Notes: generated by a model from the sequence alone, not told the origin. DNA of 46,168 bases from DAOTXL01 sp034435455 (GCA_034435455.1 DAOTXL010000061.1:1-46168), one strand, 5' to 3'; shown: positions 15,337 to 24,188, counted from the stretch's first letter. Translations and numbers: made by a program.

Positions 15337-16245
15337 TTGCCCAGTACACGAGCCATCCGGCGGCGGATCCGCAGTGTCAAGAATATAGCTCAGGTAACCC
15401 GGGCCATGCAGATGGTGGCCGCCTCGCGCATGCGCCGCGCTCAGGAACAGGTGCTGGCCACCCGCCCCTACAGCCAAAAGGCGTGGGAGATCCTGACCCA
15501 CCTGGCAGCCCAACGGGGCGCCGACGAGACGCTCCATCCCCTGTTGCAACATCGGGAGGAGATCCGCTCGGTGGGGGTTGTGCTCATCACGGCCGACAAA
15601 GGGTTGTGCGGCAGCTATAACCACAACATCATCCAGGCCACCTGGCGCTTTATCCGGGAGCTGCCCTGTCCGGTCCACCTGATCAGCGTTGGCAGGCGTG
15701 GCCGCGAGGCGATGTGGCGCCTGCGCCAACCGATCGTCGCCGAGTTCTCCGATCTTCCGCCCCAACCCGGCCTCCTGGATGTCACGCCTATCGCCCGCGT
15801 GGCGCTGGAAGGTTTTATCTCCGGTGCCTTGGATGTCGTCTACCTGGCCCATACCGATTTCATCAACACCATGGTCCAGCGGCCGGCGATCTGGCAACTG
15901 CTGCCGATCCACCCCCTGCACCTGGAAAGTGTCCCTATTTCAGAGCACCGGGGAACCCCGCCGACGCGGGTGGGTGAGTATATCTATGAGCCCGACCCGC
16001 GCACCATCCTGAATGCGGTGTTGCCCCGTTTCACCGAGCTGCAGGTCTATCAGGCGGTGCTGGAGTCGTTGGCCAGCGAGCATTCGGCCCGGATGGTGGC
16101 CATGCGCAATGCCACCGACAACGCCATGGAGTTGCTGGACGACCTGACCCTGACCTACAACCGCGCCCGGCAGGAGGCGATCACCAAAGAGATCCTGGAC
16201 ATCGTCGGCGGGGCCGAGGCCCTGGCCAGAGTGCGGGTGAGATGA
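15337..16245 (+). CDS. atpG: ATP synthase F1 subunit gamma
   Basis: A 302-residue central-stalk subunit. N-terminal helix RRRIRSVKNIAQVTRAMQMVAASRM and C-terminal helix SARMVAMRNATDNAMELLDDL are the two long antiparallel helices inside the alpha3beta3 ring. The conserved ITADKGLCGSYN begins the Rossmann-like domain. The start is TTG at 15337 with GCGAGGA at 6-nt spacing, matching the family's N-terminus. The protein ends shortly after the conserved Q-A-I-T-K-E-I helix. Confidence 0.96.
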   Translation: MPSTRAIRRRIRSVKNIAQVTRAMQMVAASRMRRAQEQVLATRPYSQKAWEILTHLAAQRGADETLHPLLQHREEIRSVGVVLITADKGLCGSYNHNIIQATWRFIRELPCPVHLISVGRRGREAMWRLRQPIVAEFSDLPPQPGLLDVTPIARVALEGFISGALDVVYLAHTDFINTMVQRPAIWQLLPIHPLHLESVPISEHRGTPPTRVGEYIYEPDPRTILNAVLPRFTELQVYQAVLESLASEHSARMVAMRNATDNAMELLDDLTLTYNRARQEAITKEILDIVGGAEALARVRVR

Positions 16246-16270
16246 GGATGGGGACGGGAGGGGGATAGCC

Positions 16271-16513
16271 ATGGCTGCAAAGGCATATATTTTGCTCAGA
16301 ACTGCACCGGGACTGACCAGTGCTATTTACAACTCTTTGCGGAAAAGCGGGGCCGTCCGGTTGGTGGAGATGATCACCGGGCCCTACGATCTGATCGTTT
16401 GCCTCGAAGCAGGCAGCACCAACGAGATTCTCAAAATCGTGATGAACGATATCCGGCCGGCAGCCGGCGTGCGCGATACGCTGACCTGCCTGGTTGTGCC
16501 GACAGAGGAATAG
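16271..16513 (+). CDS. Stand-alone RAM (Lrp/AsnC effector) domain protein
   Basis: An 80-residue protein that is only the ligand-binding domain of Lrp/AsnC regulators: beta1 AYILLRTAPG, helix, VRLVEMITGPYDLIVCLE (the G-x-Y-D motif), helix, then VRDTLTCLVV. There is no helix-turn-helix. Such single-domain proteins form octamers or decamers that bind amino acids and may combine with full-length Lrp proteins. Here it sits between atpG and atpD, with 25 and 36 nt gaps, its own plausible ribosome-binding site (GGGAGGGG) and no promoter seen, so it is likely made with ATP synthase. A regulatory role for the enzyme is speculation. Confidence 0.85.
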   Translation: MAAKAYILLRTAPGLTSAIYNSLRKSGAVRLVEMITGPYDLIVCLEAGSTNEILKIVMNDIRPAAGVRDTLTCLVVPTEE

Positions 16514-16549
16514 GGTCGCCGTTCTACAGGTCTGAATTGAGGAGGATGG

Positions 16550-17950
16550 ATGTCAACACGGAGCAAAGGACGGGTCATACAGATCATGGGGCCCGTGGTG
16601 GATGTCGAGTTTCCGACCGGGGAACTGCCCGACATTTATGATGCCATCGAGATCCCCCGCGATGGCGGCCGGCTGGTGGTCGAAGTCCAGCAGCATCTGG
16701 GGAACGACTGGGTGCGCTGTATTGCCATGGACTCCACCGATGGCCTGCGCCGGGGGATGGACGCCTGGGCCACCGGCGGGCCGATCCGGGTGCCGGTGGG
16801 GCCGGCCACGCTGGGGCGCATCTTTAACGTTTTGGGGGAGCCGATTGATAACGCCGGGGCGGTAGAGGCCGAAGCGTACTGGCCCATCCATCGCCCGGCC
16901 CCTTCCTTTGAGGACCAGGTCACCCGGCCCGAGTTCCTGGAAACCGGGCTCAAAGTGATCGACCTGATCGCCCCCTTTACGCGGGGGGGCAAGACCGGCG
17001 TCTTTGGCGGCGCAGGGGTGGGCAAGACGATCATCATCCAGGAGTTGATCCGCACCTTTGCCACCGTCCACAAAGGCTACTCGGTCTTTTCCGGGGTGGG
17101 CGAGCGTTCCCGGGAGGGCAACGACCTGTGGCGCGAGATGCAAGAGTCGGGCGTGATCGGCAGCGTGGCCATGGTCTTTGGGCAGATGAACGAGCCGCCG
17201 GGGGTGCGCTTCCGGGTGGGCCTCACCGGGCTGACGATGGCCGAATATTTCCGCGACGAAGGCCGCGACGTGCTGCTGTTCATTGACAACATCTACCGCT
17301 TTGTCATGGCCGGCATGGAGGTCTCGGCGCTGATGGGGCGGATGCCTAGCGCCGTCGGCTACCAGCCTACCCTGGGCACCGATATGGGGGAACTCCAGGA
17401 GCGGATCGTCAGCACCCGCCGCGGGTCTATTACCTCGATGCAGGCCGTCTATGTCCCGGCCGACGATTATACCGACCCGGCGCCGGTGGCGACCTTTGCC
17501 CATCTGGATGCGACCATCGCCCTGGAGCGGCGGATCGCCGAGATGGGCATCTATCCTGCCGTGGACCCCCTGAGCTCTACCTCGCGCATCCTCGACCCGC
17601 GCATTGTGGGGGAGGAGCACTATCGGGTGGCCCGCGAGGTGCAGCGGGTGCTGCAACGCTATCGGGACCTGCAGGATATCATTGCCATCCTGGGGATTGA
17701 CGAACTGTCGGAGGAGGACAAGCTGGTGGTGGCCCGGGCCCGCAAGATCCAGCAGTTCCTCAGCCAGCCGATGTTCGTGGCCGAGCAGTTTACCGGCCAG
17801 CCGGGCCGCTATGTGCCGGTCCAGGAAACGGTGCGCGGTTTCAAGGAGATCCTGGAAGGGGTGCACGACGACCTGCCGGAACAGGCCTTCCGGATGGTCG
17901 GCACCATCGACGAAGCGGTGGAGGCTGCCAGGAGGTTGAGGGGCGGCTAA
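16550..17950 (+). CDS. atpD: ATP synthase F1 subunit beta (catalytic)
   Basis: A 466-residue catalytic subunit. P-loop GGAGVGKT, catalytic Glu in GERSREGNDLW, Walker B LLFIDNIYRF, SALMGRMPSAVGYQPTL and the DELSEED loop (GIDELSEEDK) are all intact. The segment YRFVMAGMEVSALMGR differs modestly from the usual T-E/S-E-VSALLGR, without loss of known catalytic residues. GGAGG lies 5 nt before the ATG. It is followed one base later by atpC. Confidence 0.98.
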   Translation: MSTRSKGRVIQIMGPVVDVEFPTGELPDIYDAIEIPRDGGRLVVEVQQHLGNDWVRCIAMDSTDGLRRGMDAWATGGPIRVPVGPATLGRIFNVLGEPIDNAGAVEAEAYWPIHRPAPSFEDQVTRPEFLETGLKVIDLIAPFTRGGKTGVFGGAGVGKTIIIQELIRTFATVHKGYSVFSGVGERSREGNDLWREMQESGVIGSVAMVFGQMNEPPGVRFRVGLTGLTMAEYFRDEGRDVLLFIDNIYRFVMAGMEVSALMGRMPSAVGYQPTLGTDMGELQERIVSTRRGSITSMQAVYVPADDYTDPAPVATFAHLDATIALERRIAEMGIYPAVDPLSSTSRILDPRIVGEEHYRVAREVQRVLQRYRDLQDIIAILGIDELSEEDKLVVARARKIQQFLSQPMFVAEQFTGQPGRYVPVQETVRGFKEILEGVHDDLPEQAFRMVGTIDEAVEAARRLRGG

Positions 17951-17951
17951 G

Positions 17952-18383
17952 ATGCGCTGCGAAGTGATAACCGCTGAGCGTGTGGTCTTCCAGGGCGATG
18001 TGGACCTGGTGGTGGCCCCTGGCGTCGAGGGACAACTGGGCATCCTGCCCCACCACGCCCCGCTGATGACCGCTCTGACCTGGGGCGAATTGACCCTCCG
18101 CCGGTCGGGCCAGGAGGACGAGTTTATCGCCATCGGCGGCGGCTTTATGGAGGTGGGCCCTGACCGCGTGATCATCCTGGCCGATTCGGCGGAGCGGGCC
18201 GAGGAGATTGACATTGCCCGCGCCGAGGCTGCCCGCCAGCGCGCCGAGGCGATCATGGCCCAGAAGCGGCGGGAGGACGAGGACTTTGCCCGGGCAGAAG
18301 CGGCCCTGCGCCGATCGGTCACCCGTCTCAAGGTGGCCCGGCGCAGGAGCCGGCGGGAGGGCAAACGGCCGGTGGTGGAGTGA
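17952..18383 (+). CDS. atpC: ATP synthase F1 subunit epsilon
   Basis: A 143-residue subunit with the N-terminal beta-sandwich (CEVITAERVVFQGDVDLVVAPGVEGQLGIL, HHAPLMTAL) and a C-terminal two-helix region (about 88-130) rich in Ala, Arg and Glu, which in other bacteria can extend and inhibit ATP hydrolysis. The basic tail (RLKVARRRSRREGKR) is longer than usual. It completes the operon; the next gene, mreB, follows after 43 bp. Confidence 0.93.
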   Translation: MRCEVITAERVVFQGDVDLVVAPGVEGQLGILPHHAPLMTALTWGELTLRRSGQEDEFIAIGGGFMEVGPDRVIILADSAERAEEIDIARAEAARQRAEAIMAQKRREDEDFARAEAALRRSVTRLKVARRRSRREGKRPVVE

Positions 18384-18414
18384 ATCGTAAAACGTAAAGC
18401 GTAAAACGTAAATT
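18383..18414. repeat. CGTAAA-type repeat between atpC and mreB
   Basis: AATCGTAAAACGTAAAG followed by CGTAAAACGTAAATT: four CGTAAA-like half-units, the complement of the TTTACG units in the atpB-atpE gap. Confidence 0.55.
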
Positions 18415-18426
18415 GAGCGGGTGATA

Positions 18427-19431
18427 ATGCTGACAAAAAATATCGGCGTGGACCTGGGGACGGTTAACGTCCTGGTCTGGGTAAAGGGCAAGGGGATCGT
18501 CCTGCAAGAGCCCTCGGTCGTGGCGATTGCGGTCAACGATAACAAAATTGTGGCCGTGGGCAGTGAGGCCCGGGAGATGCTGGGTCGCACGCCGGAAACG
18601 ATCGAGGTGGCGCGGCCGTTGCGCGACGGGGTGATCGCCGATTACATGGTGACCGAGGCCATGCTGCGCTACTTTATCGAAAAGGTGGCCGGCCGCCTGC
18701 GCCTGTTCAAGCCGCTCATCGCCATCAGCGTGCCGGTGGGGGTGACCAGCGTGGAGAGCCGGGCCGTGCACGATGCCGCCATTCAGGCTGGCGGGCGGGA
18801 GGCTTATCTGATTCCGGAACCGCTGGCGGCGGCTTTGGGGGCCGGGATGCCCATCCATACCCCTACCGGCAACCTGGTGGTGGACATCGGCGGGGGCACC
18901 AGTGAGGCGGCGGTCATTTCCATGAACGGCATCGTCGAGTTCGCCTCGGTGCGGGTCGGTGGCAACCGGGTGGATGAGGCGATCATGAGCTATATCAAGC
19001 GCAAGTACAACCTGATGATCGGCGAGCAGACGGCGGAAGAGATCAAGATCGCCATCGGCAGCGCCCTGCCCCTGGAAGAGGAGCTGCGCAAGGAGGTGCG
19101 GGGCCGGGATCAGGTCTCCGGCCTGCCCAAGACCATCCAGGTCACCTCTGGCGAGATCACCGAGGCCATCGCCGAACCGATCGCCTCTATCGTCGGCGTG
19201 GTCAAGGCGGTGCTGGAAAAGACGCCGCCGGAGTTGGCTTCCGATGTGATTGACCGGGGCATCGTCATGACCGGTGGGGGGGCGTTGCTGCGCAACTTTG
19301 ACCGGCTGTTGACCAAAGAGACGGCCGTGCCCTGCTACGTGGCCGACAACCCCATCGCCTGTGTGGCCCTGGGCGCGGGCAAGGCCCTGGAGGACTATGA
19401 GGTGATCAAACGCAGCCTGCCGGCGTATTAA
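18427..19431 (+). CDS. mreB: Rod-shape-determining actin homologue MreB
   Basis: A 334-residue MreB/Mbl protein. Phosphate 1 motif GVDLGTVNVLVW, connect 1/phosphate 2 VVDIGGGTSEAAVI, adenosine motif IVMTGGGALLRNFD and SVPVGVTSVESRAV are all present, so ATP binding and filament formation are expected. It organises lateral wall synthesis under the membrane. The ATG at 18427 is preferred over the GTG at 18421 because GAGCGG then has a workable spacing. It may be read through from the atp operon; no terminator was seen between them. Confidence 0.95.
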   Translation: MLTKNIGVDLGTVNVLVWVKGKGIVLQEPSVVAIAVNDNKIVAVGSEAREMLGRTPETIEVARPLRDGVIADYMVTEAMLRYFIEKVAGRLRLFKPLIAISVPVGVTSVESRAVHDAAIQAGGREAYLIPEPLAAALGAGMPIHTPTGNLVVDIGGGTSEAAVISMNGIVEFASVRVGGNRVDEAIMSYIKRKYNLMIGEQTAEEIKIAIGSALPLEEELRKEVRGRDQVSGLPKTIQVTSGEITEAIAEPIASIVGVVKAVLEKTPPELASDVIDRGIVMTGGGALLRNFDRLLTKETAVPCYVADNPIACVALGAGKALEDYEVIKRSLPAY

Positions 19432-19524
19432 CTTTGGAGGAGGTGCCAGGCGCTCATCTTCCATGAACGGGGACCGGCCATCCCCCACTTGGGGCACTTC
19501 GCATATTGCAAGGGAGGAAATCGT

Positions 19525-20565
19525 ATGAGCCACAAAGGGTTTTCCCTTATCTCGCTGCTGATCTTGCTGAGTCTGGTGATCGGCCTGGCCAGTTGCGGTC
19601 CGGCCAAGGGCAGCACCGAGGTTAACGTCCTCTGCACGCCGCAGGAGGAATGGTGCCAGGGCATGAAGCAGGAGTTCGAGGCCAAGTATGGCATCACGGT
19701 CAACTATGTCCGCATGTCCAGCGGTGAGGCCCTGGCCCGCCTCCGGGCCGAGAAGGACAACCCCACCTTCGACATCTGGTGGGGGGGACCGATTGACAGC
19801 TTTGTCGCCGCCAAGCAGGAGGGCCTGCTGGAAGCCTACAACTCGCCCAACTACAAGAATCTGCTGGACCAGGCCAAGTACAAGGACCCCGATAACTACT
19901 GGGTCGGCATTTACGTCGGCACGTTGGCTTTTTGCACGAACAAAGACTGGCTGGCTGCCCATCCTGGCGTGGAACCGCCCCGCTCATGGGATGACCTGCT
20001 CAAGCCCGAGTTCACCGGTCAGGTGCTGGTGGCCCACCCCTCTACCTCCGGCACCTCCTATACCGCTCTGGCCACCGTCCTTCAGATCAAAGGGGAAGAG
20101 GCCGGCTGGGAGTACCTGAAAAAGTATGCCGGCCAGGTCCTGCAATTCACCAAGAGCGGCGCAGCCCCGGCCAAGTTCGTCGGCCAGGGGGAAGCGGCGG
20201 TGGGCGTCGTCTTTTCCCACGACATCGTCCACGAGATCGAAGACAACAAGCTGCCGCTGGAGCTGACCTTCCCGGAGGAAGGGACCGGCTACGAGATCGG
20301 CGGGATGGGCATTGTCAAAGGGGCCAAGCACCTGGATGCGGCGAAAAAGTGGTTCGACTGGGCGCTCACGGCCGAGGCCCAGGCGCTGGGACCCAAGTAT
20401 CATGCCTATCAGGCGCCGACGGTCAGCGGGGTGCAGCTCTCCCACCCTGAACTGCTTCAGGTCAAGCTGATTGACTACGACTTTCAGTGGGCCGGCGAGC
20501 ACAAAAAAGGGTTCGTGGACAAGTTCACCAACGAGATCGCGACTGCGGATAACCTGAAGCAATAA
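19525..20565 (+). CDS. ABC transporter substrate-binding lipoprotein (Fe3+ or 2-aminoethylphosphonate type)
   Basis: A 346-residue extracellular solute-binding protein. The signal peptide (1-about 22) ends in a lipobox (GLASC). The mature part follows the FbpA/PhnS pattern: VNVLCTPQEEWCQGMKQEFEAKYGI, then DIWWGGPIDSFVAAKQEGLLEAY, PRSWDDLLKPEF and GGMGIVKGAKHLDAAKKWFDWAL. The ATG at 19525 has GGGAGGAAA; the frame open from 19489 lacks a site and would spoil the signal peptide. The tandem tyrosines that bind Fe3+ in FbpA are not obvious, so phosphonate or another anion may be the ligand. It heads a three-gene importer operon. Confidence 0.85.
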   Translation: MSHKGFSLISLLILLSLVIGLASCGPAKGSTEVNVLCTPQEEWCQGMKQEFEAKYGITVNYVRMSSGEALARLRAEKDNPTFDIWWGGPIDSFVAAKQEGLLEAYNSPNYKNLLDQAKYKDPDNYWVGIYVGTLAFCTNKDWLAAHPGVEPPRSWDDLLKPEFTGQVLVAHPSTSGTSYTALATVLQIKGEEAGWEYLKKYAGQVLQFTKSGAAPAKFVGQGEAAVGVVFSHDIVHEIEDNKLPLELTFPEEGTGYEIGGMGIVKGAKHLDAAKKWFDWALTAEAQALGPKYHAYQAPTVSGVQLSHPELLQVKLIDYDFQWAGEHKKGFVDKFTNEIATADNLKQ

Positions 20566-20579
20566 CCGGCTTCTGTCGG

Positions 20580-20613
20580 GATGGGCAGGGGGGACCATTC
20601 CCTCTTGCCCATC
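20580..20613 (+). promoter_or_regulatory. Intercistronic hairpin between binding-protein and permease genes
   Basis: GATGGGCA (20580-20587) pairs perfectly with TGCCCATC (20606-20613), and inner GGGG/CCCT bases can extend the stem. There is no U-tract. In binding-protein-dependent operons such hairpins protect the first gene's mRNA so that more binding protein than permease is made. Confidence 0.55.
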
Positions 20614-20618
20614 CTGTT

Positions 20619-22958
20619 ATGGGGCCAGGTATCGGCCTGGCCGGCTCAGGATCAAGCACGGTGGTTGCTGCTGCGCAAACCAGGGTCGGAAGGAGGGGGG
20701 GGTGGCGCCGGGGGCTGCGCCGCCGCTACCGCGAGTTTGCCCTCATCGCCCGGGATCCGGTGCTGATGATCGGGCTGCTGTTCTGTGGTCTCTTTTTGTT
20801 CCTCTTTGTCGTTTACCCCCTTTTTCGCGGCACCGCCAACGGTTTCCTGGATGCCAATAAAAGCGGGCCGTGGTACACCCGTCTCAGCCTGAAATATTTT
20901 GGCCGCTACTTTGATCCCTACTATGGCCCTTATGCCCAACGTGTGTTTCTCGATACGCTCAAAATGGGGCTTCTGACGGCCGCCGGTGGCACCATCCTGG
21001 GTTTCTTTTTTGCCTATACCCTGGTCCGCTGCAATGTGCCTTTCAAAAGGTTGATCCATCTGTTGGCCCTGGTGCCCACCGTCTCGCCGCCGTTCGCCAT
21101 TGCCCTGAGCACCATCCTGCTCTTTGGCCGCAACGGGCTGGTGACGCGCAAACTGCTGGGCATGACCTTTCCTGTGGGGGCCAACGACATCTATGGTATG
21201 GATGGGCTGGTTTTTGTCCAGGTCATTACCTTCTTTTCGGTGGCCTACCTCATCATCCGGGCCATGTTGGAACGCCTCGACCCCAGTATGGAGGAAGCGG
21301 CCCACAGCCTGGGGGCCGGCAAGTTTCACATTTTCCGCACCGTAACCCTGCCCCTGCTCATCCCCGGTATTGCCGGCGCTTTCCTGCTCCTGTTTGTGGA
21401 ATCGTTGGCCGATTTGGGCAACCCGCTGTTCATTTCGGGCAACGTCACTGTGCTCTCGGCCCAGATTTTCCTGGCTGTGGCCGGGGAGTACGATTACCAA
21501 AAGGCATCGGCCTTGGCCTTTGTGCTCCTTCTTCCGACGCTTGTCGTTTTCCTGGTGCAACGCTACTATGTCACCCGTCGCTCCTACGTCTCGGTAACAG
21601 GCAAGCCTACCGGTGGTCGGATCCTGGTCAAAGAGGCCTGGATCCGCTGGCCTTTCATCCTCATTACCTACCTCGTTTGCCTGTTGATCCTTGTGCTTTA
21701 TGCGGCCATCGTGGTCGGTTCGTTCAGCGCTGCCTGGGGTGTGGACTATACCCCTACGTTGGGGTGGTGGAAGCTGATGCTCACCCGTGGCGTGGAATCG
21801 ATTCTGGACACGACCTTTTTGAGCGCCTATGCCACCCCCATCGCCGGGTTGACCGGGATGGTGATCGCCTTCCTCGTGGTCCGCAAGCGATTCAGCGGCA
21901 AAGAGGCGGTGGATTTCGTCTCGAACCTGGGCGGGGCTGTGCCCGGCACCATTCTGGGCATCGGCTTTGTCCTGGCTTTCAGCACACCGCCCGCCTTTGT
22001 CGTGGGCATCCTGTTTGCGTTGCTGGCGCTCTTCCTGGCACGGACGGTGTTCCATACCCGGCGGGAACAGTGGATCGGGTTGGCCGTGGGTACGGCCCTG
22101 GGCTTTGGCTTTAGCCGGCTCTATGATCTGCTGACCGAATCGGGGATGATCTACACAGTGGGGGGGCTCTATATCGGATTGGGGCTGCTCCTGTGGCTGT
22201 GGCGCCACCACAAGGCTGCCGGCTGGACCCTGATCGGCCTGGGGCTCTACCTCTTGGCCGGCGACGGGGTCGTGTACCTGGCCCAACCCATCGCCAACCT
22301 GAGCCGGGCCATTCCCCGTGGTTTTTGGAGCAACGCCATCTACCAGTTCTCTGAACATATCCAGGTCTTTTTCCAGATGCCACCTCCCCTGTTGGCCATC
22401 CCCTACACCTTTGCCTCGGTGCTGGCCGTGGAGCGGGAACAGGGGAGGGTGCGCCTGGGGCTGACGGTGCTGTTATTGGGTCTGATCGGGACGTTGTGCT
22501 TTATGGGCAAACCGCTGGCGCTGGTGGGCACGCCGTATATCATTGTGGCTGCCTTTGCCGTGCGCAGCCTGCCTGCCTCGGTGCGGGCCGGCGTGGCCTC
22601 GCTGCAACAGATCGATCCCAGCATCGAAGAGGCATCCAACATCCTGGGGGCCGACGCCCAGTATACCTTCCGCAAGGTGACGCTGCCGCTCATCATGCCG
22701 GCCCTGCTGGCCGGCCTCATTTTCAGCTTTACCCGGCACATGACCAGTCTGTCGGCCATCATTTTTCTGGTCAATGCCCGGTGGCGCATCGTCACGGCCA
22801 GCATCTTGAGCGAATGGGAACAGGGGGGCGTCAGCATCGCCGCTGCTTATTCGACGACGATTATCGTCCTGGTGCTGATAGCCATTGGCGTGTTGTATTT
22901 CGTCGTAAACAGGCTGTTGGGCGAACGGGGCGGGGTGGACCTTTCCCTGGGGGCGTAG
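20619..22958 (+). CDS. Fused two-domain ABC transporter permease with an extra membrane insert
   Basis: A 779-residue inner-membrane protein made of two homologous permease halves (FbpB/PhnU type). The two EAA loops that contact the ATPase are EEAAHSLGAGKFHIFRTVTLP (about 226-246) and EEASNILGADAQYTFRKVTLP (about 668-688). The second half is interrupted: between GTILGIGFVLAF and TPYIIVAAFAVRSLP there are roughly 190 extra residues with several further hydrophobic helices (GLYIGLGLLLWLW, LIGLGLYLLAGDG, and others). The ATG at 20619 lacks a clear ribosome-binding site; GTG 20661 in the same frame is an alternative. The ATPase gene follows after 3 nt. Confidence 0.88.
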   Translation: MGPGIGLAGSGSSTVVAAAQTRVGRRGGWRRGLRRRYREFALIARDPVLMIGLLFCGLFLFLFVVYPLFRGTANGFLDANKSGPWYTRLSLKYFGRYFDPYYGPYAQRVFLDTLKMGLLTAAGGTILGFFFAYTLVRCNVPFKRLIHLLALVPTVSPPFAIALSTILLFGRNGLVTRKLLGMTFPVGANDIYGMDGLVFVQVITFFSVAYLIIRAMLERLDPSMEEAAHSLGAGKFHIFRTVTLPLLIPGIAGAFLLLFVESLADLGNPLFISGNVTVLSAQIFLAVAGEYDYQKASALAFVLLLPTLVVFLVQRYYVTRRSYVSVTGKPTGGRILVKEAWIRWPFILITYLVCLLILVLYAAIVVGSFSAAWGVDYTPTLGWWKLMLTRGVESILDTTFLSAYATPIAGLTGMVIAFLVVRKRFSGKEAVDFVSNLGGAVPGTILGIGFVLAFSTPPAFVVGILFALLALFLARTVFHTRREQWIGLAVGTALGFGFSRLYDLLTESGMIYTVGGLYIGLGLLLWLWRHHKAAGWTLIGLGLYLLAGDGVVYLAQPIANLSRAIPRGFWSNAIYQFSEHIQVFFQMPPPLLAIPYTFASVLAVEREQGRVRLGLTVLLLGLIGTLCFMGKPLALVGTPYIIVAAFAVRSLPASVRAGVASLQQIDPSIEEASNILGADAQYTFRKVTLPLIMPALLAGLIFSFTRHMTSLSAIIFLVNARWRIVTASILSEWEQGGVSIAAAYSTTIIVLVLIAIGVLYFVVNRLLGERGGVDLSLGA

Positions 22959-22961
22959 GCC

Positions 22962-24041
22962 ATGTATCTGGTGCTTGAGGATGTCGTCAAAGTCTTTCCG
23001 GCGCGCGGCGGCAGCGGCGAGGTGACCGCTGTGGACCACGTGAACATCGAGATCGAAAAGGGCGAGTTGGTGACCCTGCTGGGACCCTCCGGCTGCGGCA
23101 AGACGACCACGCTGCGGCTCATCGCCGGCTTTGAATTCCCCACCCAGGGGATCATCCGCCTGGACGGTCAGGTCATCAACCAGGAACCGCCCCACAAACG
23201 CAACATGAGCATGGTCTTTCAGAGCTATGCCATCTTTCCCCACCTCAACGTCTTTGAGAACACTGCCTACGGCTTGAACGTCCAACGGCTGCCGAGGGCT
23301 CAGGTCCGCGACCGGGTGGCCCGCGCCCTGGCCCTGGTTGAGTTGACCGGCCTGGAGAACCGCGCTCCCAACCAGCTTTCCGGGGGACAGCAGCAGCGGG
23401 TGGCTCTGGCCCGCGCCCTGGTCATGGAGCCCAAGGTGCTGCTGATGGACGAGCCGTTGTCCAACCTGGATGCCAAACTGCGGGAGCAGATGCGCACCGA
23501 GATCCGACGCATCCAGCGGCGGCTGGGCATCACCACAGTGTACGTCACCCATGACCAGACCGAGGCGATGACCCTCTCCGACCGGATCGTGGTCATGAAT
23601 GATGGCCACATCGAGCAGATCGGCAGCCCGGCCGAGATCTATCGCTGCCCCCGCACCCGCTTTGTGGCCGATTTCATCGGCCGGGCCAACTTTGTCGAGG
23701 GCACGGTCCGCGGCCGGCACGCCGGGCAACTGGTCCTCGACGCCTTGGGCACCACCTTGACCGTCACGGCGCCGGAGGCCGACCTGGGGCCGGGTGCGAA
23801 AGTGACCCTCTTGATCCGCCCCGAAATGGTCGAGATCGACCCGCCCCACGGCCAGGTGGAGGGCATCGTCTGCCGGGCCACCTACCTGGGCAATGTCATC
23901 GAGTACGAAGTCGAGGTGGCGGGCCAGCTCCTGGCCCTGGCCAGGCACGACCCCCGCCACTCGATGATCCACGCCGAGGGGCAAACAGTACGCCTGCGTT
24001 TCCTCGAAGATTGTTTGTACATTTTGCCCCCGGCGGGTTAG
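22962..24041 (+). CDS. ABC transporter ATP-binding protein (FbpC/PotA/CysA family)
   Basis: A 359-residue importer ATPase. Walker A GPSGCGKTT (41-49), Q-loop VFQSYAIFPH, signature LSGGQQQR, Walker B VLLMDEPLSNLD and switch His in VTHDQTEAM are intact. Residues from about 240 form the TOBE-type regulatory barrel (DFIGRANFVEGTV onward). Together with the preceding permease and lipoprotein it forms a complete importer, probably for ferric iron, an organophosphonate or a similar anion. Confidence 0.93.
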   Translation: MYLVLEDVVKVFPARGGSGEVTAVDHVNIEIEKGELVTLLGPSGCGKTTTLRLIAGFEFPTQGIIRLDGQVINQEPPHKRNMSMVFQSYAIFPHLNVFENTAYGLNVQRLPRAQVRDRVARALALVELTGLENRAPNQLSGGQQQRVALARALVMEPKVLLMDEPLSNLDAKLREQMRTEIRRIQRRLGITTVYVTHDQTEAMTLSDRIVVMNDGHIEQIGSPAEIYRCPRTRFVADFIGRANFVEGTVRGRHAGQLVLDALGTTLTVTAPEADLGPGAKVTLLIRPEMVEIDPPHGQVEGIVCRATYLGNVIEYEVEVAGQLLALARHDPRHSMIHAEGQTVRLRFLEDCLYILPPAG

Positions 24042-24172
24042 ACGGGCTGCCCAGACGGCGCCGGCCAGGGCCTCTCATGCCGGAGAGGGAGGAAGGCGTG
24101 CTCCGCATCAGCCGCTGATCCCCTCTGGGCCCATTTGTTGATCTCTCCCATCGGCCCCTACGGTCAACCATT

Positions 24173-24188
24173 TGTCAGGTTCCTGACA
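24173..24188. promoter_or_regulatory. Palindromic operator-like site upstream of the GntR gene
   Basis: TGTCAGGTTCCTGACA has perfect 7-bp arms around 2 bp and ends 10 bp before the -35 hexamer. It is the most symmetrical element in the gap and fits a dimeric regulator such as the YtrA-type protein encoded downstream. A further CAGGT...ACCTG pair lies across the -35 region. Confidence 0.55.

Noticed and set aside
14254..15921. Long leftward open frame (555 codons) opposite atpA, lipoprotein and atpG
   Set aside because: It spans three genes on the other strand, has no start signal and no domain pattern.
17280..17400. Beta-subunit substitutions (YRFVMAGMEVSALMGR) as a sign of altered catalysis
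   Set aside because: The positions vary among bacteria (for example YRYTLAGTEVSALLGR in E. coli), and all known catalytic residues are kept.
16553..18436. Long leftward open frame (627 codons) opposite atpD/atpC
   Set aside because: High-GC shadow frame of strongly conserved ATP synthase genes; its translation is Arg/His/Pro-rich with no domain.
24071..24088. Terminator after the importer ATPase gene (CCTCTC/GAGAGG)
   Set aside because: Only a 6-bp stem without T-tract; not strong enough to list.
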